Origin: Bdellovibrionales bacterium
GTDB taxonomy: Bacteria; Pseudomonadota; Alphaproteobacteria; UBA9219
Assembly (NCBI GenBank): GCA_041662785.1
Contig: JBAZRW010000007.1
Coordinates: forward strand, 5,100-69,099
DNA length: 64,000 bases
Reading direction: 5' to 3'
The notes under the pieces are model-generated. The model was not told the origin of the DNA. It saw only the letters and a list, made by a program, of their open reading frames with translations, and made no database searches. The stretch's first letter is position 1. Each line of letters opens with the position of its first letter. This document shows, piece after piece, positions 1 to 8,736 of the stretch. The position numbers and the translations under genes were made by a program.

Positions 1-384
1 GGCAACTTCAGGATTCGTGCGAAGCGCAAGGATCGCCTTTTTATCGGCGGCATTAGCCACCCGCGCCGTGCCGTCCGCGCCAACGGTAATTTTAGCGGCT
101 ATGTCGCCAAGGCCATACTTGTCGCCGCTGGCTTTGACCGTCTTCAGCCACGTTTGATCGATAAACTGGTAGAGGCCTGTGGCCGAGCTGCTCCCCGCTT
201 TGGCTGTAGGGTTCAAATCGCTCTCTTGCGAGGCCTTATTCAAAAGGTAGGCAAAATCGACCCCCGACTTGGCACTTGCGGCCTTAATCGCGGCCACAAC
301 ACGGGCTTTGCCGGTCGGGGCCACCGAGCCGGACTGCGCTATCATGCTGATATTATTTGCGTTGTTAACCAAGGTGGAACTCAT
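1..384 (-). CDS. Lytic transglycosylase-like (SLT domain) protein, truncated at window edge
   Basis: The reading frame starts at ATG 384 and is still open at base 1, giving about 128 visible residues. Residues roughly 28-80 resemble the SLT lysozyme-like fold: ASQESDLNPTA carries the expected catalytic Glu and SATGLYQFIDQTWL matches the glycine-aromatic core of the family. Such enzymes cleave peptidoglycan glycan strands. No signal peptide is visible, so export would need another route, or the protein may belong to the alphaproteobacterial group associated with flagella or envelope remodelling; that is inference. The start has only a weak ribosome site. The C-terminal part lies outside the window. 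Confidence 0.7.
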   Translation of the reverse strand, partial: MSSTLVNNANNISMIAQSGSVAPTGKARVVAAIKAASAKSGVDFAYLLNKASQESDLNPTAKAGSSSATGLYQFIDQTWLKTVKASGDKYGLGDIAAKITVGADGTARVANAADKKAILALRTNPEVA

Positions 385-468
385 TTAGTTATTGAAACAT
401 CTCCCCGCCCCTTCTACGTTGCAAGGGTTGTGCCAAAGATATTTGTAGACAAATCAATAAAAGAAAAC

Positions 469-552
469 GGGACTCTCGCTTTCGCGGGAGTGACGGTAAG
501 GTGTTGGAATAGAATGCCTCTACTGTCATCCCCGCGAAAGCGGGGATCCCGT
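469..552. repeat. Inverted pair of REP-like hairpins
   Basis: Two short palindromes in opposite orientation (CTCTCGCTTTCGCGGGAG near 472-490 and ATCCCCGCGAAAGCGGGGAT near 528-547) are separated by about 40 bases, the REPIN-like arrangement seen many times in this window. It lies between the divergent starts of the transglycosylase gene and rnhB. Confidence 0.8.
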
Positions 553-578
553 TTGTTTCTTTCTTCGCTAGGGACCAA

Positions 579-1205
579 ATGCCCGACCTAACACACGAAA
601 CACTACATGGCCTATCCTTGGGCAAAATCATCTGCGGCGTGGATGAGGTTGGCCGAGGCCCCCTTGCTGGCCCCGTTGTCGCGGCGGCGGCAATCCTGCC
701 TACCCAAGGTTTGCCGCCTGAGATCGCGTGTAAAATAAACGACAGCAAGAAGCTGTCCGAAAAACAGCGCGAGGCTTTGTTCCCCGCGCTCACCACCCTT
801 TGCACCTATGCCGTCGCGCAGGCAAGTGTGGAGGAGATTGACAACCTCAACATCCTGCACGCCTCGCTTCTGGCCATGACGCGGGCGGTGCGCGGCCTGT
901 CCCAAGCGCCCGACCATGCACTGATCGATGGCAACAAGCTGCCCAAAGACCTACCCTGCCCCGCCACAACGATCATCAAGGGCGACAGCAAGAGCCTGTC
1001 CATCGCGACGGCCTCGATCATCGCCAAGGTCACGCGTGATCGCCTGATGAAGGAATTGGCGCTGGCACATCCCGCCTATGGCTGGGAGCACAACGCGGGC
1101 TATGGCACGGCGGCGCATCTGGCCGCGCTGCAAACCCACGGCGTCACCATCTGGCATCGCGGCTCCTTCGCGCCTGTGGCAGCGGCAAAATTGCTAAACA
1201 AATGA
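579..1205 (+). CDS. rnhB: Ribonuclease HII
   Basis: The 208-residue protein has the RNase HII signature CGVDEVGRGPLAGPVV at residues 19-34, which supplies the first Asp-Glu pair, a central Asp in LIDGNKLP, and the conserved block GDSKSLSIATASIIAKVTRD. It cleaves the RNA strand of RNA-DNA hybrids and removes single ribonucleotides from DNA in the cytoplasm. Length is normal for the family. AGGGA lies just upstream of ATG 579. It is followed by the GANTC methyltransferase gene, a pairing common in alphaproteobacteria. Confidence 0.95.
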   Translation: MPDLTHETLHGLSLGKIICGVDEVGRGPLAGPVVAAAAILPTQGLPPEIACKINDSKKLSEKQREALFPALTTLCTYAVAQASVEEIDNLNILHASLLAMTRAVRGLSQAPDHALIDGNKLPKDLPCPATTIIKGDSKSLSIATASIIAKVTRDRLMKELALAHPAYGWEHNAGYGTAAHLAALQTHGVTIWHRGSFAPVAAAKLLNK

Positions 1206-1251
1206 TTCCAATGACTCTTTGGGTCAGTTTTCGCTTGCCATCGGGGGCATT

Positions 1252-1260
1252 TGTGGATAA
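1252..1260 (-). promoter_or_regulatory. Perfect DnaA box
   Basis: TGTGGATAA on the plus strand is the reverse complement of the consensus DnaA box TTATCCACA. It lies in the rnhB-ccrM intergenic region, about 180 bases upstream of ccrM. Two GANTC sites (GATTC at 1204 and GACTC at 1212) lie just before it, which could matter because the next gene encodes the GANTC methyltransferase. Confidence 0.6.
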
Positions 1261-1304
1261 CTCTTACCATCGAATGAAATTGGCGATTGTCGCTTAACCA
1301 CAAT

Positions 1305-1411
1305 CGTCATCCCGCTGAAAAGCGGGATCCAGCGCGCGGCGTCTGCCGCGCTTATGACTCATACGCGCCGTGGACACGGCGCACTGGATACCGGCCTTCG
1401 CCGGTATGACG
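1305..1411. repeat. 107-bp composite palindromic repeat, copy A
   Basis: The element contains four hairpins in series (CCCGCTGAAAAGCGGG, a GC-rich GCGCGGC..GCCGCGC stem, GCGCCGTGGACACGGCGC, and ACCGGCCTTCGCCGGT) and begins CGTCAT and ends ATGACG. Its reverse complement matches bases 5609-5715 with only three differences by eye. It lies upstream of ccrM. Confidence 0.9.
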
Positions 1412-1438
1412 GCCAAGAAATGACGGTTTGGACAACCA

Positions 1439-2674
1439 ATGACTATTGGTAAGGACACAAAAATAAAACGCCATCCCAAGACCGTTTCAAAAGCTTGTGG
1501 AACAAAAGCGCCGCCCGCCAAAAAGGGCGCGGTGAAAAAGGTTGCGAAAAGCAAAATCGAACCCTCCATCGTCGCTCTGCCGCTGAACAAAATCTTGCTC
1601 GGCGAGTGTATTGAGCTTATGCGCGGGCTGCCGGATGGTTGCCTTGACGCGGTATTTGCGGATCCGCCGTACTTTCTGCAACTGGGTGGAGAGCTGCACC
1701 GCCCCGATCATTCTCTGGTCGATGCGTGCGATGACGAGTGGGACAAGTTCAGCGACTTTGCCGAATACGACCGCTTCACCTATGACTGGCTGAAAGAAGC
1801 CAAACGCCTTTTAAAACCCGATGGCGCTCTATGGGTCATCGGCAGCTATCACAACATTTTCCGCGTCGGCGCAATCTTGCAGAATCTGGGCTTCTGGATT
1901 TTGAACGACATCATTTGGTGCAAGACAAACCCCATGCCGAACTTTCGCGGCAAGCGCTTTACCAACGCGCATGAAACGCTGATCTGGGCAGCAAAATCGC
2001 AAACCGCCAAGCCCTGCTTCAACTATGAAGCGATGAAGAACATGAACGACGAAAAGCAAATGCGCAGTGATTGGAACCTGCCCATCTGCTCCGGCCATGA
2101 ACGCCGCCGCGATGATGAGGGCGAGAAACTGCATCCCACGCAAAAGCCGGAATCGCTTTTATACCGCGTGATTACCTCTTCCACCAAAGTGGGCGACGTG
2201 ATCCTTGATCCCTTCTTTGGCAGCGGCACGACGGGCGCGGTGGCCAAGAAACTGGAGCGCAACTTTATTGGGCTAGAGCGCGACCCGCGCTATGCCAAGT
2301 ATGCCGAAAAGCGCATCGCGGAAATCCCCGCCGCACCACAGGCCGAGTTCCTTATCACCAACGCCAAGCGCGATGAGCCACGCGTGCCCTTTGGCGCGGT
2401 GCTAGAGCGCGGGCTTCTGAACGCAGGCGACACCTTGTTTGACGAACGCAACCGCTACCGCGCGCGCGTGAAGTCCGACGCGACACTGATCGCCTCTATC
2501 GCCACAGGCGAGGAAGTGCGCGGCTCCATCCACAAAGTCGGGGCAACAGTCCAAGGCCTTCCCGCCTGCAACGGCTGGACGTTCTGGTGTTTTGAAGCCG
2601 AGGGCGGCAAGCTGATCCCCATCGACCTTTTACGCCAAAAAATCCGCGCCGAAACGGCGGGGGTTGTGGGATAG
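1439..2674 (+). CDS. ccrM: CcrM-type adenine-specific DNA methyltransferase (GANTC)
   Basis: The 411-residue protein is a beta-class N6-adenine methyltransferase: the catalytic DPPY motif (FADPPYFLQLGG) at about residue 80 precedes the SAM-binding FFGSGTTG motif at about residue 260. The C-terminal 90 residues form the extra domain typical of CcrM (RAxVKxDATL, IHKVGATVQGLPACNGWTFW). In the family this enzyme methylates GANTC after replication and couples methylation to the alphaproteobacterial cell cycle. An unusual Lys/Pro/Ala-rich N-terminal extension of about 45 residues precedes the catalytic core; the true start could be further inside, since the ribosome site at 1439 is weak. It follows rnhB and precedes dnaB. 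Confidence 0.93.
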   Translation: MTIGKDTKIKRHPKTVSKACGTKAPPAKKGAVKKVAKSKIEPSIVALPLNKILLGECIELMRGLPDGCLDAVFADPPYFLQLGGELHRPDHSLVDACDDEWDKFSDFAEYDRFTYDWLKEAKRLLKPDGALWVIGSYHNIFRVGAILQNLGFWILNDIIWCKTNPMPNFRGKRFTNAHETLIWAAKSQTAKPCFNYEAMKNMNDEKQMRSDWNLPICSGHERRRDDEGEKLHPTQKPESLLYRVITSSTKVGDVILDPFFGSGTTGAVAKKLERNFIGLERDPRYAKYAEKRIAEIPAAPQAEFLITNAKRDEPRVPFGAVLERGLLNAGDTLFDERNRYRARVKSDATLIASIATGEEVRGSIHKVGATVQGLPACNGWTFWCFEAEGGKLIPIDLLRQKIRAETAGVVG

Positions 2675-2761
2675 AAAGTTTAGGGCCTAAACCCTATTCA
2701 GAATCTCGGATCGTCAAAAAGCCAAAGCCGAGGCGAGATTATGGGTAGGGTTTTATCCCCG

Positions 2762-2785
2762 TTATCCACAGGTCATTTATCCACA
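2762..2785 (+). promoter_or_regulatory. Two perfect DnaA boxes upstream of dnaB
   Basis: TTATCCACA occurs twice, at 2762-2770 and 2777-2785, same strand, six bases apart. A near-match (TTATCCCCG) precedes them. They lie 39-62 bases before the dnaB start, a position suited to control of dnaB by DnaA. No AT-rich unwinding region or further box cluster is present, so this is not a recognisable origin. Confidence 0.7.
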
Positions 2786-2823
2786 AGCTTTTTTTCGTTT
2801 AGGCGGACGGTTAAACCTTTGCT

Positions 2824-4338
2824 ATGACAATGGCCATGAACGACACCATCACCTCTCTTCCCGCTTTGCGCTCTGTTTCGACGGACATGACTCAACCACG
2901 CGCCCTGCCCCATAATATCGAGGCTGAACAAGCCCTTTTGGGCGCGATCCTTGTCAACAACAACGTCTATGAAAAGGTCGGTGAGCTTTTGGCTCCTGAT
3001 CAATTCTATGACCCTGTTCACCAGCGCATCTTTGATGCCATCGCGACGCTGATCCAGCGCGGTCAAATCGCCGATCCCAAAACGCTGCGTGGTTTGTTTG
3101 AAAATGACCCTGCCCTTGCCAACGTCGGCGGGGCGCATTATCTGGGCGATCTAGCGGCCAGCATTATCTCGGTCATCAACGCGCAAGACTACGCGCAGCT
3201 GATCCACGACCTACACCTTCGCCGCCAGCTGATCACGCTGGGCGAAGACATTGTCAACGACGCGTTCCAGCAAAACCTTGAAGACACCGCGCCCAAGCAA
3301 ATCGAACGCGCCGAACACAGTTTGTTTGAGCTGGCGCAAACGGGCGAGCTTGATCGCGGCTTTGTTAAACTGGAAAAGTCGCTGACCGTTTCGCTGCGCC
3401 TTGCTGACGAAGCCTTTAAGCGCGACAGCCATGTGACAGGCGTCACTACAGGTCTACGCGATATGGATCGCAAGCTGGGCGGCTTTCAAAAATCCGACCT
3501 CATCATCCTTGCCGGACGCCCCTCCATGGGTAAAACGGCGCTGGCCACCAACATCGCGATTAACGCGGCGAAGGCGCATCATGACAGCAGCGGCAAGGAA
3601 GGCTCCGCCGTCGCGTTTTTCTCGCTTGAAATGTCCAGCGAGCAACTCTCCACCCGCTTGCTAGGCGACTATTCCAGCGTGCCGTCCGACAAAATCCGGC
3701 GCGGGGAGATCAAGCAAGACGACTTCAACAAGTTTCTTGAGGCCACCAAGTTCCTCTCTCGCGCGCCGCTTTATATCGACGACACACCGGGTCTGACCGT
3801 TGCGGCGCTACGCACCCGCGCCCGCCGCCTGAAGCGCCTTGTCCCCGCGCTGGGCCTTATCGTCATCGACTACCTTCAACTGCTTCACGGCATGGCGAAA
3901 GGCAGCGACAACCGCGTGCAAGAAGTCTCAGAAATCACGCGCGGTCTTAAAGGCCTTGCCAAAGAGCTGGAAGTGCCCGTTCTGGCGCTCTCACAGCTTT
4001 CAAGAGCCGTTGAATCGCGTGAGGACAAACACCCGCAGCTATCGGATTTGCGCGAGTCAGGCTCCATCGAGCAAGACGCCGACGTCGTCATGTTCGTGTA
4101 CCGCGAGGAATACTACCACGCGCGTAGCGAGCCCGCTCGCCGCGCCGACGAAGGCGAAGAAAAGTTCAACACGCGCTATCAGCGCTGGATGGAGCGCGGT
4201 GAGGAAGTCCGCAACATCGCCGAAGTCCTGATCGCCAAACAGCGCCACGGCCCCATCGGAACAGTGCCCTTGCACTTCGATGGTCAGTTCACGCGCTTTA
4301 GCAATCTGGAACGCCAGTTCAACGCGGTTGAATCGTAA
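2824..4338 (+). CDS. dnaB: Replicative DNA helicase
   Basis: The 504-residue protein has the DnaB N-terminal domain (PHNIEAEQALLGAILVNN, residues 26-43) and a RecA-like C-terminal domain with Walker A AGRPSMGKTAL (about residue 231), Walker B LIVIDYLQLL, and the ALSQLSRAVESREDKHP and LRESGSIEQDADVV motifs. It is the hexameric helicase that unwinds DNA at the fork and loads primase. ATG codons at 2824, 2830 and 2836 are all possible starts. Two DnaA boxes lie directly upstream. The gene is complete and of normal length. Confidence 0.97.
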   Translation: MTMAMNDTITSLPALRSVSTDMTQPRALPHNIEAEQALLGAILVNNNVYEKVGELLAPDQFYDPVHQRIFDAIATLIQRGQIADPKTLRGLFENDPALANVGGAHYLGDLAASIISVINAQDYAQLIHDLHLRRQLITLGEDIVNDAFQQNLEDTAPKQIERAEHSLFELAQTGELDRGFVKLEKSLTVSLRLADEAFKRDSHVTGVTTGLRDMDRKLGGFQKSDLIILAGRPSMGKTALATNIAINAAKAHHDSSGKEGSAVAFFSLEMSSEQLSTRLLGDYSSVPSDKIRRGEIKQDDFNKFLEATKFLSRAPLYIDDTPGLTVAALRTRARRLKRLVPALGLIVIDYLQLLHGMAKGSDNRVQEVSEITRGLKGLAKELEVPVLALSQLSRAVESREDKHPQLSDLRESGSIEQDADVVMFVYREEYYHARSEPARRADEGEEKFNTRYQRWMERGEEVRNIAEVLIAKQRHGPIGTVPLHFDGQFTRFSNLERQFNAVES

Positions 4339-4341
4339 TTT

Positions 4342-5514
4342 CTATTTGTGTTTGATTTCCATCACGCCCAGCAGAAAGGCTGAAAAGCCTAGCTGCAAGC
4401 TAGCGACGATGCAGGTAACAGCCACAATTAAAACGCGCATGGCATCACGGTAATCCAAAGCGCCAAAGTTAACCGCCGACCAGCGATGCGCCGCCCACAG
4501 CGCTGCGCCAACGCCAATCGCCAGCAAGACACCCGACAGCCCCAACAGATGCTCTAGTTTTAAATCCATCAGCAGCCGGTCATAGCGCGAGCGATCCGGC
4601 AGAATGCCGTTGCGATGCGCATAGGCCCGTGCCAGCACGCCGAACGTGATCGTCTGCACGCCGACAAGGATGCTCATCGCGCCGACCAGCAGCGTGTGCA
4701 CGTCAAGGCCCACACCGTCCGCAATCATCATTGGCCCCGGTAAAAGGAGCGCGGCAATCAGCAGCCCCGCAACAATCAGCGCAAGACCTGAATACAAATA
4801 CAGCCAACGCGGCGAGTACAGCAGCAGAAAGCGCAAATGCCGCCAGCCATCGCGCCACGGATGCAAGTGAGGCTTTCTATCCCTGCCATCAGGATAAAGC
4901 GTCACGGGAACCTCGGCTATCGTCAGGCCATGCAAAGAAGCCCTCACGATCATCTCGCTGGCATATTCCATACCAACTGTTTTGAGGTCGAGGGTTCGGA
5001 TCGCTTCGCGATCAAACCCGCGCAGCCCACAATGAAAATCCCCCAAAGGTATTTTAAAAAACAGCCGCCCGATAAAGCTAAGGACAGGATTGCCAAGCCA
5101 GCGGTTCAAGCGAGGCATCGCACCCGCCTTAATCCCGCCCTTAAACCTGTTGCCAACGACCAGCTGTGTGCCGGAACGCAAAGCCTCCAACAGCGGCATA
5201 ATCGCGTCGAAATCATAACTATCGTCCGCGTCGGCCATAATAACAAAGCGTCCCCGCGCCGCTGCAATTCCGCCCGCCAAGGCCGCGCCATAGCCGCGCC
5301 CAGCCACGCAGATGACCCGCGCACCAGCCCCTTGCGCCAATGCCACCGATCCGTCCTGACTGCCATTATCGGCCACGATAATCTCGCCGCGCACGCCCTG
5401 TTGCGCCAGAAAACCGTGGGCTTTTGCAAGGCAAGCAGGAAGCGTCCGCGCCTCGTTCAGGCACGGCATCACGATGGACAATTCTAAAGAATTTTCAAAC
5501 AACGAATCAAACAT
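4342..5514 (-). CDS. Family 2 glycosyltransferase with C-terminal membrane domain
   Basis: The N-terminal 220 residues are a GT-A glycosyltransferase: LSIVMPCLNEARTLPACL, VADNGSQDGS, and ADADDSYDFDA with the metal-binding DxD. Four hydrophobic segments follow (about residues 230-390). This matches the dolichyl/undecaprenyl-phosphate sugar synthase group, which moves a sugar from a nucleotide donor to a polyprenyl phosphate on the inner membrane; the sugar is unknown. ATG 5514 gives a 390-residue protein beginning MFDSLFENS; an upstream GTG at 5553 would add 13 residues. It converges on dnaB with three bases between the genes. Confidence 0.85.
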   Translation of the reverse strand: MFDSLFENSLELSIVMPCLNEARTLPACLAKAHGFLAQQGVRGEIIVADNGSQDGSVALAQGAGARVICVAGRGYGAALAGGIAAARGRFVIMADADDSYDFDAIMPLLEALRSGTQLVVGNRFKGGIKAGAMPRLNRWLGNPVLSFIGRLFFKIPLGDFHCGLRGFDREAIRTLDLKTVGMEYASEMIVRASLHGLTIAEVPVTLYPDGRDRKPHLHPWRDGWRHLRFLLLYSPRWLYLYSGLALIVAGLLIAALLLPGPMMIADGVGLDVHTLLVGAMSILVGVQTITFGVLARAYAHRNGILPDRSRYDRLLMDLKLEHLLGLSGVLLAIGVGAALWAAHRWSAVNFGALDYRDAMRVLIVAVTCIVASLQLGFSAFLLGVMEIKHK

Positions 5515-5608
5515 AGGAGAAAGGATACCCTCTTTCCCTCTCAAGGGCGACACGCCTCTTATACTAACGGCCTAAAGACTGACTCTTATGGCAAGCTTTT
5601 TCCTTTAG

Positions 5609-5715
5609 CGTCATACCGGCGAAAGCCGGTATCCAGTGCGCCGTGTCCACGGCGCATATGAGTCATACGCGCGGCAGACGCCGCGCGCTGGATCCCGCTT
5701 TTCAGCGGGATGACG
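5609..5715. repeat. 107-bp composite palindromic repeat, copy B (inverted)
   Basis: This is the reverse complement of 1305-1411 with three differences by eye, equal in length and with identical CGTCAT/ATGACG ends. It lies between the glycosyltransferase start and the end of the next minus-strand gene. The two copies flank ccrM, dnaB and the glycosyltransferase gene. Confidence 0.9.
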
Positions 5716-5761
5716 AAAGGGGGTTTGTTCGTCCATGTGTTATTCATTATAGCCGTTGGTA

Positions 5762-6148
5762 TTACCCCGCGTTCAACGCTGGCGTTTCCTCTTCAAGGGG
5801 TTCCGTCTTGCGCCCTAGCAATCGCCTGACAATGTCTTCCGTCCAGTTGTTGTCATAGGCATGGATCATTTCTCGCTGTTCGGGGGTATAATCGCCTTGA
5901 CGGCGACCATAATACGTCCGGAAAGCACGAAGCTCCTTGACCTCATACCGGATATCGTCCGACAACGCGGCACGCATCTTCTTCCTGCGATCAGCCATCC
6001 GCTCCATCTCGTCAACGACCTTATCAAGCTCCTTTTCATCAGGAGACATTAAAGCCGAAAAGAGCCTATGCGCGAACACTGGCCCACCCTCCGATGAGAA
6101 TAGGCCTTCATAGAGATCCTCCTCACCAAAGCTATGATAATTGTCCAT
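5762..6148 (-). CDS. Conserved-looking hypothetical protein, 128 aa
   Basis: The frame starting at ATG 6148 (MDNYHSFGEEDLYEG) has a good ribosome site, GGAGGGG, so it is preferred over an in-frame ATG 33 bases upstream. The protein is acidic at the start and rich in charged helices (DKVVDEMERMADRRKKMRAA), without signal peptide or membrane segment. I do not recognise the family. The C-terminal residues run to a stop close to a REP-rich spacer. It is transcribed away from ispH. Confidence 0.65.
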   Translation of the reverse strand: MDNYHSFGEEDLYEGLFSSEGGPVFAHRLFSALMSPDEKELDKVVDEMERMADRRKKMRAALSDDIRYEVKELRAFRTYYGRRQGDYTPEQREMIHAYDNNWTEDIVRRLLGRKTEPLEEETPALNAG

Positions 6149-6395
6149 GGCCGTTCCCCTCCCTTCGCAAAAGCGCGTCACAACGCGCCACCATAAAAAC
6201 GAAGAACAAAACAGATCCCATTAACTGTCGTTCATTATACCGCAAAGAGGCCCTTCACCCCAACCTTTTTCCATATAAGCCTATAGACCCGATTATCGTG
6301 ATTTTCCTATTAATATCAATAAATTGTGCCCAACCTTTACTTTGAGGGGCAAGCTCACTACATTCGGCGGCTGACAGACCATAAAGGATGACCCC

Positions 6396-7355
6396 ATGAA
6401 AGTACTTTTGGCGCAGCCTCGCGGCATTTGCGCAGGCGTTGAACGCGCAATTGAAATCGTTGAGCTCTCTTTGGCGAAGTTCGGCCCCCCCATTTATGTG
6501 CGGCACGAAATCGTTCATAACCGCCATGTCGTCAACCGCTTAGCGGCCAAAGGCGTCGTGTTTGTCGAGGAAACGGACGAAGTCCCCGAAGGCGCAGTCA
6601 TCATCTTTAGCGCTCACGGCGTTTCGGAAGGCGTTGAAAAGCACGCCAAAGAACGCGGCCTTACCGTGATCGATGCGACTTGCCCGCTTGTGTCCAAGGT
6701 TCATACCGAAGGCCAGCGCTACGCCCGCACAGGCTTTGAGATTATCATGGTTGGCCATGAAGGCCATCCAGAGATTGAAGGCACGCTGGGGCGCATCCCC
6801 GCAAACGTCCATCTGATTTCAACCGTCGAGGATGTGGCCACGCTTAACGTCACAAGCCCCGACAAGCTTGCCTATATCACGCAAACGACGTTGAGCGTCG
6901 ATGACACCAAGGCCGTGATTGACGCGCTGAAAGCGCGTTTCCCGAACATTGTCGGCCCAACGATCCGCGACATTTGCTATGCCACGCAAAACCGCCAAGG
7001 CGCGGTGCGTGAACTGGCCAAGCACGTCGATGTCGTCCTTGTGATCGGGGCGCATAACAGCTCAAACTCCTCGCGCCTGCGCGAACGCGCCGAAGAAGTG
7101 GGCGTTCCGGCCTATTTAATTGAAGACGCCTCGCAGCTTGATCCAGCATGGATCAAGGACAAAAACGTCGTCGGCATCACGGCGGGAGCCTCAGCCCCCG
7201 AAGATTTGATCGAAGGGTTGATCGACCGCATCAAAGAAATCGCCCCTGTCACCGAAGTTGCCGTCCATCCGGGCGTCGAAGAAAACGTCCATTTCCGCCT
7301 TCCCCTTTCGCTCACCAAAGAAGGTGGTGTGGAAGAAGAAACAGAGGCCGAATAA
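6396..7355 (+). CDS. ispH: 4-hydroxy-3-methylbut-2-enyl diphosphate reductase
   Basis: The 319-residue protein matches IspH/LytB, which makes IPP and DMAPP in the last step of the MEP pathway using a [4Fe-4S] cluster. The three cluster cysteines are visible in RGICAGVERAI, DATCPLVSKVH and ICYATQNRQGA; the conserved TQTTLSVDDT and SSNSSRLRE blocks are present. AAGGATGACCCC precedes ATG 6396. It is directly followed by hpnH (spacing 30 bases), so isoprenoid precursor synthesis and hopanoid modification are probably cotranscribed. The short acidic tail after residue 300 is not part of the core. Confidence 0.96.
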   Translation: MKVLLAQPRGICAGVERAIEIVELSLAKFGPPIYVRHEIVHNRHVVNRLAAKGVVFVEETDEVPEGAVIIFSAHGVSEGVEKHAKERGLTVIDATCPLVSKVHTEGQRYARTGFEIIMVGHEGHPEIEGTLGRIPANVHLISTVEDVATLNVTSPDKLAYITQTTLSVDDTKAVIDALKARFPNIVGPTIRDICYATQNRQGAVRELAKHVDVVLVIGAHNSSNSSRLRERAEEVGVPAYLIEDASQLDPAWIKDKNVVGITAGASAPEDLIEGLIDRIKEIAPVTEVAVHPGVEENVHFRLPLSLTKEGGVEEETEAE

Positions 7356-7385
7356 ACTAAAACCCGTTAAAAAAGGAAAGTGCCC

Positions 7386-8615
7386 GTGTCCGTACCCCTT
7401 CGCCAACAATTTGATGTCGCCCTTTATATCCTCAAGCAAAAGTTGAGTGGTAACAAGCGCTATCCGCTCGTTCTGATGCTGGAGCCTTTGTTCCGCTGCA
7501 ACCTCTCATGCCCAGGCTGCGGCAAGGTCGATTATCCGGCAGAAATCCTCAATCAACGCCTTTCGGTTTCGGACTGTCTTGCGGCGGCGGCGGAGTGCGG
7601 CGCACCTATCGTTTCCATTCCGGGTGGTGAGCCGTTGGTTCACCGTGACATGCCCGCGATTGTCGAAGGCCTGATCGCGCAAAAACGGCACATCTATCTT
7701 TGCACCAACGCGCTGCTCCTTGAAAAGAAGATCGGCGAATACAAGCCCTCCCCCTACCTGACCCTCTCTGTCCATCTGGACGGCGGCAACGACGACCACA
7801 ACCGCTCGGTCAACCGCGATGGCGTTTATGAGATCGCCGAACGCGCGATCAAGCTGGCGCTATCCAAAGGCTTTCGCGTCAACATCAACTCGACGCTGTT
7901 CAACAACGCCTCGCCCGAACGCATGGCCAATTTCTTTGACCATATGATGGAAATCGGCCTTCATGGCGTCATGCTTTCCCCGGGCTATGCCTATGAACGC
8001 GCGGCGGATCAACAGCACTTCCTTAACCGCACAGCGACGAAGAACCTGTTCCGCGAGATTTTCCGCATTGGCCGCGCCCGCCGCAAACAAGGCCTGCCCA
8101 AGTGGCGCTTTACGCAATCCTCGCTGTTCCTTGACTATCTATGCGGCAACCAGACCTATGAATGCACACCGTGGGGAACACCGACCTATAATATCTTTGG
8201 CTGGCAAAAACCGTGCTACCTAATCGGCGAGGGCTTCGTCAAAACCTTCAAAGAACTGATGGACACGACGCCGTGGGATCAATACGGCACTGGCCGCTAT
8301 GAAAAATGCGCGGACTGCATGGTACATTGTGGGTATGAGCCGACGGCAGCGCAAGACGCCCTGCAAAACCCGCTCAAATCCCTGATCGTCGCGTTGCGCG
8401 GCCCGCGTACCGAAGGCCCGATGGCGCCAGAGCTAGACACCACGAACCAACGCCCCGCCGAGTACGTCTTTTCCCAGCATGTGCAGGAAACCATGGACGC
8501 GATTGCCACGGGCAAAGCCCGCACGATCACGGACGATGGCAGCGCTGCCTCGGACGATAGCTGTGACGGCCACGGCGCTTGCTGCTGCAGCTGCGGGTGC
8601 GACGGGAAGCGGTAA
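7386..8615 (+). CDS. hpnH: Adenosyl-hopene transferase (hopanoid radical SAM protein)
   Basis: The 409-residue protein starts best at GTG 7386 (MSVPLRQQFDVALYILKQKL), which fits the family start and has AAGGAAAG seven bases upstream. It has the radical SAM cysteines in CNLSCPGCGK and the family blocks LVLMLEPLFRCNLSC, PGGEPL, SVHLDGG and an auxiliary cysteine-rich C-terminal region (CADCMVHCGYEP). HpnH adds 5'-deoxyadenosine to diploptene to begin extended hopanoid synthesis. The end of the protein carries an extra Cys-rich tail (DGHGACCCSCGCDGKR) that may bind metal. A hairpin with T-run follows. Confidence 0.93.
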   Translation: MSVPLRQQFDVALYILKQKLSGNKRYPLVLMLEPLFRCNLSCPGCGKVDYPAEILNQRLSVSDCLAAAAECGAPIVSIPGGEPLVHRDMPAIVEGLIAQKRHIYLCTNALLLEKKIGEYKPSPYLTLSVHLDGGNDDHNRSVNRDGVYEIAERAIKLALSKGFRVNINSTLFNNASPERMANFFDHMMEIGLHGVMLSPGYAYERAADQQHFLNRTATKNLFREIFRIGRARRKQGLPKWRFTQSSLFLDYLCGNQTYECTPWGTPTYNIFGWQKPCYLIGEGFVKTFKELMDTTPWDQYGTGRYEKCADCMVHCGYEPTAAQDALQNPLKSLIVALRGPRTEGPMAPELDTTNQRPAEYVFSQHVQETMDAIATGKARTITDDGSAASDDSCDGHGACCCSCGCDGKR

Positions 8616-8640
8616 CCTCTTTTGCAAATCAAAATAAAAA

Positions 8641-8673
8641 GGGCGGGCGACGTTTTTACTTCCCCGCCTTTTT
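8641..8673 (+). terminator. Intrinsic terminator after hpnH
   Basis: GGCGGG and CCCGCC form a stem around a T-rich loop and are followed by five T. It lies 26 bases after the hpnH stop. A closely similar sequence recurs at 9488-9519. Confidence 0.7.
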
Positions 8674-8736
8674 CTTGACGACAGATATCCATATAGTCGA
8701 ATCATACTAATGAACCTATGGACACCCACCCATTTC

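Noticed and set aside
2762..2785. Chromosomal origin of replication
   Set aside because: Only two adjacent DnaA boxes, no AT-rich unwinding region and no origin-type neighbours; the site fits a dnaB regulatory role better.
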